DNA of 64,000 nucleotides from Pseudoalteromonas sp. XMcav2-N (GTDB lineage Bacteria; Pseudomonadota; Gammaproteobacteria; Enterobacterales; Alteromonadaceae): the NCBI RefSeq assembly GCF_024124545.1, contig NZ_JAMXSF010000006.1, forward strand, positions 62,001-126,000, read 5' to 3'. The notes beneath the pieces were generated by a model that ran no database searches, was not told the origin of the DNA, and saw nothing but the letters and a program-made list of their open reading frames with translations. The position numbers and the translations under genes are program-made. Below are positions 8,892 through 17,800 of this stretch, piece by piece (within the stretch, counting starts at the first letter, position 1; every line of letters starts with the position of its first letter).

Positions 8892-11800
8892 ATGAGATAT
8901 AATAAGCAATTACTGATTACTTTCTTTGCTTTGCTGGTATCGTTTTTTTCACTGGAAGCGCATGCTATACCGGTCTTTAACAACTGTTTCTTAAAAAATT
9001 CTTATGAATTACCTTACAGCTCCAGTCTTAAGATCACACTAACTGGAAACTATGAGGAATATTATTTCCCAGAAACGGGGAGTCAATATACCAGTTTTCA
9101 AGGGATTCACTCTTTGTACAAAGGGAATAATAAGCTTCATGGATGGACTACGAGGATCTTGAGAGAAAGTGAATTACCGGCCGGTCTGAAGCATGCTACA
9201 GAAGACTATTATGTACCTTTATTGGTTACTTCTAATATGACCGTTGGGAAGTATGATCTCGTAGTACGTATGACAACAGCAGATCATGAAGAAGTGGACG
9301 ATCCATATAGCCAGGTGCCTTCATATATACCGTATGATCATGACTGTGTGGTCAAAATTGATATCTTCAATTTAACTAAACCGGAAATCAGAAGCACGAG
9401 TCCATCCAGCGACACTCAAATAGTGCAGGATCAACCTTTAACTGTGAGTTTTACCGCTTTTGATGCAGGTGCAGACTATGCGTCATTTAATATCTACCGC
9501 GGTACAACGCGCCTATCGCCCAGCTGTTCCAGTTCAAATGGCAACAAGTCAAAAACTTGTAAGGTGAGTTATGGAAAAAATGGCTTGGGTCTTGGTGAGC
9601 ATACTTTTAAAGCTACTGTAAAGGATAGCCGGGGCTATGATGTCACCGCAACCCGTAAGGTGACAGTGAAGGAGAAAAACACAGCTCCCATCATCAGTAA
9701 TTTTTCTGTCTCACCAGACATTGGTGCAGTCGGGCAAGCGATATCAGTTAGCTTTACCGTAAAAGATAACGATACACAAAGCTATAATAAACTCTCACAT
9801 GTAACGTTGCAGCGGGATAGTCAGGATCCTGTCACAGTTTCGCAACAAGACTGTGCTCTTTTGGGGGAGGGTTACAAAAGCTGTACGCTAAATTTTGGCA
9901 CTATCAACGCAGATAATGCTCAAACCAGTATTACGCTGACAGTGTACGATAAGGAGAGAGCTAATGACAGCAGCAGCGACACTGTAAAGTTTGTGCCTGC
10001 AGATCTGACGGTCTCTTCAATTTCTGTCTCACCAGTCACTCCGTTTATTGATGATATAGTGAAAGTCACTGCAAACTTAAATAGTGGTTTGGAGTATTTG
10101 GATACTTTACAGCTATGTGCAATGAGAGGAGGCCGTTTTACCCAAGGTGCTCCTTGTCCCTCTAGTGCCATTATCAGCAGTGCCTGTAATAAAACAAACG
10201 GTAGCTGTTCTGCATTCTATAATCTGGCAGGATATTCCACTCCTGCTAACTTCAAAGTTTATGCGGCCAATAAGTTTGGTGATACAGAGGAATCTTTACT
10301 CACTGTGATGCCCAAGAGTTACTTTGGTGGTGCGCTGAGCATTAATGCTCTCCCCGGTACTAGCCATATTGTGGGTAACCCCGTTTCATTCGTTGCTCTC
10401 ATCGGGGCGATTAATAAGAATTCAGAAACTCTAAAGCGTATAGAGCTTAAGTCTGGAGAGACTTTGCTGCAGTCCTACTCGGTCAACATCCCACTTTCCC
10501 GGGATAAAGCCGTAGAACACCACTTTTCCTGGACACCAGAGGTGGTTCGTTCAAACATGCCTGTATCAGCTGTGTTGTACGATGATAAGAATCAGTTGGT
10601 TCACACGTCTTCTGTTTATTTGGACATAGTATATCCGGATACCCCCAAGCCAGGGCTGCCTAAACTCATTATCAACCCCGCCGGTGCTGGCACCTATCAG
10701 GTTGTGGCAAGCGAACTGTCAAATACAAGGCAGCTTAACTTTTCAGCAACCGTCAATGGTGCAGACAAAGCCATTTTACCTAATGCAGAAATTAAGTCAC
10801 CAGGTGACAGCGCTTCTGTTCAGTTAGATGTCAACTATGCGGACCATAACAAGACATTACGGGTCTGTGTACTTGCATCAAATTATTTGATCTCTGGTGA
10901 TGAGGCTATCCCTGATACGTTCAAAGAAGCTGATCAGCAGGTATGTGTAACGCAGCAGATTACACATCCAAAGCCCATACCGGAGACACCCAAATTCAGC
11001 GCACTGAAATCTCAGGTTAGCGGCAAATACACCGTTCAGTGGCAGCAACAAAATGATGGTGCAACTAATGTATTCCGCTTGTACCGTTGGAATGGCTTGC
11101 CCTCTGATCGTGATTTGTCTGAGCTGATATATGAAGGGGCTGAGAATCAAGTAACGATTAATAGTCCTGAACAAGGTCACGTAACTTACGAAATACACGC
11201 ATGCTTTGATGACAGTACGTGTACTGCAGGTCAGCAGTTTACCGTTGAGCACCTACCGCCATATATTCAGTCTGCAAGTGTAGTCCAGTGTGGTACTCAG
11301 CGTTGCCTTGATGTAAAAGGTATTGGCTTTTCTGCGACACAATCCACTCTTCAGTTACAGCTGCGCCAGACAGCTGAGACCTATTCGTATTCTTTTCTAA
11401 CACTAGTGCCTGACGGGTTTCAGCAACCTCTTTCCAACTATATTGCTGACAAGTTAATTGAAGGAGGTGCTTACCTTAAGATCGGCAATGGTGTGAAACA
11501 CAATCAGTTACCAGTTCACTCTAGCATTGTCGTTTCTGGCAGTGGCTCAGATAACGGCCCTGATCTACTTTCCCGAGGCTTTACTTTCAGTGGTAATGGT
11601 ATTTTGTATGCTGGCTCAGAGTCGGGGCTCAATGCCTATATAGTGACACCAGAACAAAAGTTTGAGTTGAAATGGACCCATGAAACACCGGCTGGTCTGG
11701 CGGAAGCCTCGAAATATGACGATGTGGTAGCAATGCCCGTGGTCAAAAGTAACACTTCTTTAACGCAAGGAGGAATATATGATGACGTTTACTTTGGTTC

Positions 11801-14800
11801 ACGCAACAATCGCTTTTATCGTATTAAACATGACATCACCAATGCAAATGAGTCCAGTAAGCGCGTTGTGTGGTTGTTTGATACTCGAGGACCAATTGTA
11901 GCACCAGCTCAACTTTCAAAAGTGTATGGAGCAGAATTACCAGTTGTTTATGTCGGCTCTTTAGATGAAGCCTTGTACGCATTGAATGCGGACACAGGTG
12001 AAGTTTATTGGCATTATTTGCTCCCTGATTCCGGCGGGATTGTTGCGCAACCTCAAGTATCTGCTGATGGTTATGTCTATGTTCAAACCAAGAAAGATGT
12101 TTACGTTATAAGCCCTGGACTGATCAAACAAAATGCTATGCATTGGAAAGGGTTAGGTGAACTCGAAAAGTTACTGAACGAGCATTTTCCACAGTGGCGC
12201 GATACCATCGAAGGGGATGCGAAACTGCTGCATCCGGAACAAAGAGATGAGGTAATTTGGACACTCACAGAGCTCATGTTTGTACTCAGAAATGAGTACC
12301 CAACAAAAGATCAAATTAATATATTGAGCTATCTCGTCACCAATAATCTTCTGTCTATTGAAGAGGTAACACGCTTAATTTTGAGTAGCGTGACAGAAGA
12401 TAATGTTGCGATATACAGCAACATTGCAATGTCAAATGAAGATTTCGCTTTGGCCATGATAGCCAAAGTGAAAAATATATCTCACCACGAAGCTAAAGCG
12501 GTATTAGTAGGTGGAAAAAACTACGTTTATTGGCAGGGCTTGCTTGATGAGGGCATGTCCAGAGCAAACCTGGTGCTCGAGTTGCTATTTTATCGAAGTG
12601 AGCAATATGACCAGTTAACACTGAAAACACTCAATTACTTCTACGATTTCTGTTCGACCAATGAAGCATGTAACTACAGTGCCGACGATGATGGCGACGG
12701 GCTCAGCTTTGCCGCTGAGTTGGCACTTGGTACCGACCCCTTTGATAAGAGTGATGGTTTGCAAACTCCAACGCTTGTGCTAGAAAGTCAGAATTTTGGC
12801 AATTTGAGTTTTGTGTTTTCCTCTTCTGGTGCGGTTGAGCAGTATGTGCTAGAAAAAAGTGAAAACGGACAGTCCTATGAGATAGACACTTGGGTGAAAG
12901 CAAGCAAGAGTGGCGAAAATGCGCAAAGCTCAGATTCGACGTCACATTTAGTGTCTGTACCTAACGGTAGTTTCAAGTTCAGGATAAAAGCGTGTGTTTC
13001 TGTTGCTTTAGAGCCTGGTGCAGAAAAAACGTTCTGTAGCCAACAGTACTCTGAGGCCCTACATGTGTTGGTTCAGGACAGCGTGGCTATGTCTAATATT
13101 AATCTTCACCTACCCGACTTGGCTGTGAGAGAGCCTACACATGATATGTATGCACGTGCGCTACACGCACGCCTTACGCCAACTCAGGGTAATTTCCGAG
13201 TAACAGAAAATGGCAGTGCCGGTTACACAGTACCGATTGAATTGCCATCCGGTATAGCAGGGGTCACACCACAGGTAACACTTAACTACGATTCACAGGC
13301 GGGTAACTCTAACGTGGCGCTGGGTTGGTCCATCGGTGCAGGTGGGGCTATTTCTCGTTGCCCACAAACGCTCGCACAGGATGGTCAGTTTAAGCCGTTA
13401 ACCTTTACACAAAGCGACCGCTTCTGCTTGGGTGGACAAAGGTTGATCCCAGCAGATGTGGAAGGTGACTTTGATGATTACAACACCCTGGAGACCTACG
13501 TACTGGAACTAGACTCTCAGGTGACGGTTGCAAAAATCAGTACCGCAGACAGCGTAGAGTTTTTAGTCAAAGGGAAAGATGGCACACTGAAGCGATTTGG
13601 TGGAAAGGCTGACAATGAAGTTCGTCTTGGTGGCAGAAACGACAGAACACTAACCTGGCTACTGCATTCGGTGTATGACAACATGCAAGCCGAAGACACA
13701 GCTATAAAGTATGAGTACAGTGCCTCTGTGTCAGGTCATGTCCTAGGCGAAGCGGAAAAAGTGCTGACGAAAATTACCTACAGTGGTAACAGTGTTGAAT
13801 TTGATTATAGATCGGGCGACATACGCAGAGCGGGTTATGTTTTTGATGGACTAATGTCATCTGAGCGTGCCGAGCTGCAAAATATCATCGTCAAGAATCA
13901 TTACAAGAGAGTTATATCCCGCTTTGAGCTAGGAACAGAAACTACAGTAAATGGTCTGCGTTTACTGACTTCAGTTAAGCAATGTGATGCTGGCAGTGTC
14001 TGCAAATTGCCAATCCAGTTTAGCTATGACACTTTCTCTGATTCTCTAACTTACACGGAAAGTTCTACCGTTTATGGGTTACCCTACGATGAGAATGGGA
14101 ACCACCGGCTTGCTGCAATGTTGAGTGTAGACAGTGAAGGCGATGGTGTGCCTGAAATTGCGGTACTCGAGCGCTACGAAGATAAAGATTACAAACTGTG
14201 TTTACTCAAAAAAGGTCGTAATCGTAACGATGAAGCTTCTCGCTTTGTTTGTACAAGCTTTGTGCGTGGTGATGATGAAGTAAGTGTCTCTGTTGAGTCC
14301 ATAGACTACAATAATGATGGTAAACAAGAGCTGTTTGTCAACATGAAAAAAGACTATGACAGCAACTATAAGCGTGATTACTTTACTATCTATGAACTGG
14401 TTGGCCAGACCCTGCAACGTGTGGATATCGATGACATATTTAAACACTCTACACTGGAAAGCAATTTGTATTTTAAAGAGCCCAAATTTGCTGATTTTAA
14501 CGGCGATGGGTATAGCGATATTGTCTATAAGCGTGACACTGGTGAAACAGCATATGTGCGCTATTTTGATCCGGTTGAGAATGTATTCTCGGTTCCCTTA
14601 GACGTTACTGTTTATGGTACCAACTGGTCAGCCTCTGTAAGTGAAGAAGATGGAGAGTGGTATGTAGCTGATATGAATGCTGATGGACTGGCTGATATTG
14701 TTTCGTTGAAATGCAATGAACTGAATAAGTGTGATGAAAAACAATCAAATAGCGTTCTAGTCAACTATAATCGCGGTTCCATTGAAACAAATTACCCTGA

Positions 14801-17800
14801 TGCAGGGGCGTTAGCTCTGCAATTTGAGTCGCAGCAAATTGTCTCTACCAAAAAAGTCCGCTCTCTACAGCTGATGGATGCCAATGCAGATGGCCTTATC
14901 GACTTGCTCTTTTTAGATGTCTCAGAGTGGGATAAGTACAAAGGCGATCAGGCAGGTAGCTGGCAGTTATGGATCAATAAGTCTCAGTCTGAGCCTATGT
15001 TTGAGCGTAACTTTACATACGATGTTGACCTGGATTTGAGTGATCGCAGCGAAATCCATAAAGATGTCACTACACCCACAGCCATTGATGTAGACCGAAA
15101 TGGTAAACCAGATCTGTTCTTCCGGGGTAAGCTAGATATCAACTGGACGCATTTCGAGTGGTCGCCACAAAAAAATACGCTGGATCAGGTAGACAGGTTT
15201 TCGATTTCAACCGCAACCCTGCGGTCAATATCAGGAGACTATCTCACATCCTTTGATTTTGATTCAGATGGAAATAATGATTTGCTTTTCAAAAAAGGTC
15301 CATTTATCGAGATCCGTTATGATCAAAGCATGATGGCCACCAGTGGGCTCCTCAGAACGGTAACACAAGGGTACGGCAGTAAAACTGAGATAGACTATGC
15401 CTCTATGACTGACCCCGATGTTTACAAAGGCAATGTTATCGCGTTTACGCAAGACGAAGCAGTGAAGCGTACTGATCTCAAAGTAAATAAGTATATTGCT
15501 CCTATACAGTTGGTCAGTAAGGTAACGACGGACAGTCCGGACAGTACAAATGTTGGCACGGTATCGATAGATTACTTCTATGAAGGTGCGCGCGTACAGT
15601 TTGGTGGACGCGGTATGCTGGGCTTTCAGTCTCTGACCACAACTTCTTATAAACAAGAACAGCAGTCAGATGAACAATATGCAATAGTAACAACAACACG
15701 TTATCTGCAGCATTTTCCATTCACAGGCATGCCAGTGTCGACCGACAAGTATTTTAAGAAAGTAGGTGAAGCGGACACATTTATGTCACCAACTAAGTAT
15801 TTGACACGGGCATACAATACATACAAATATGTTGAAATCGAGCACCGCGGTGGTAAGGCCTACCAGGCTCTGCTGCAAAATGCTCGCGAATGTGATGCGA
15901 GATTAAATAGCAATTATACAATCAGCGGCTATGGGTGTAGTGAAACTGCCATGACGCATGATAAGGATAACAACGCGAATCTGATTGAGTCTGTCGTTAC
16001 CAAGTTCAATGTGAATACTTCGGATATTTATACCTTTATACGCTCTGGTAATGCTGGAACTGCACTGTCTAAAGTCACCACCACCAATGAGTATACCGGC
16101 ACAGCACAAGCGAAACGCTTTGGCCGGATCACTAAGGCAACAGCAAAACATACAGATGGTAGCGGTAATAACGGCATCAGCAAGACATCAGAGTTTGTGT
16201 ATTACGGTGCAAGTGACACACATCCGTACATGCTTAAGCAGGAAATCATTGCCCCGGGCGGGAGTTGTGATGCGCAACTAACTAAAACGTATATCTATGA
16301 TGATGTTGGAAATATCAAACTTACGAAGACAAGTAACGACAGTGACCAATGTGAAAGTAAGGACAAGCAAACGCGTGTGACTGAACATGTGTATGATGCT
16401 GATGGTCGCTACCTGCGATATAGCTTGCAAAATGTGGATACCGCTCCAGCTGACTTAAGCGCTGGGTTGAAGGGCTCTGATACTTTGGTTGCAAAAAGTG
16501 CTGAAGTCCTGGTCCGTAACGAACACGGAGCACCCACAAAAATCCTTTCTCCTAGTGGAATGTACACTTATAAGCTATATGATACCTTTGGCAGTGCCAT
16601 TGGTCAGTATCAAACCACGGGCGCGCACAGCTATACCTACCTAAGAGAATGTGCTGAGCTTCAGTGTTCCGTGAAATCTGAGCGTTATGTTAACGGTGAG
16701 CTGCTCGAGACACAGTATCTGGATAAAGCAGGCAGACCCTATAAATCTATTGTACCGAGTGTGTTAGGGGCGCCTTTAGAAACCACTAACGTTTATGATA
16801 CGTATGGCCGACTGCTTCAAACTCAAGCACATCGTGCCAAACCAGTAAAAACCTACCATGATATTTTTGATCGGGTTCAGAAAGTGGTCGATGAAAACTC
16901 TGGTATGACGACTGAAACGACTTTCAGCGGATTAGAGTCGACAACCACAATCAGTGGTCATATTGGCAATGAATCTAGTGCCTCACAATCCACGACGACG
17001 ACAAAGAATGCATTGGGTCAGGTTGTTCAGGCCACTGATAGTATGGGTAACACTCTAACCTATACATATGATGTTATGGGCAATCAGGATACTGTTTCTT
17101 CGTCAGCGGATAATGGCCGTATCCTGTTAGACAATGAGTACGATGCGCTTGGTCGCAGAGTTGAGTTGAAAGATGCTGACAGAGGCACCTGGGCATACAC
17201 GTATAATGCTTTCGGTGAGCTTACAAGTCAGACTGATGCGCGTAAGGTAACTCAGTTCTTTACCTATGACTTACTGGGTCGTAAAACACACCAGACCCAG
17301 GAAGTAGGAGCTGCGGCCGATGGTAAAGACAGTGCGGCTTATCTGCAAACGGAAATAATATCTGAAGGCGACAGTACCTGGGAATACGGTACAGAGGCCA
17401 GCAATGTGCATCAGTTAATTTCTGCTTCTCAGGGGCAGGACTGGCGTCAGTTTTATTTCTACGATAATTTTGGCCGCGCGGTTGCGACCCTGACATCGCT
17501 CGAGCGCGCAAGTGCTTGTAATAAAGATGATGTTGAGCTGGATTCCAACCACTATGATCTGCGTATTAAAGTATCAGATCCGGACAACTTACCTGCTATA
17601 GCTGATCCTTTAACTTCATTGTGTGTCATTCAGCAGCAAGCCTATGATGCTCATGGCAGACTTGCCTTCCAGTTTGATGACTACCGCCGTATGAATAACG
17701 GTGGGGAAGACAAATATATTGAAGCCAGAGGCGTGAAAAATACCTATCAATATGGCCAATTGTTTGAGCGAAGGGAAGCTCGTGAAGGGAGCAGAGGACG

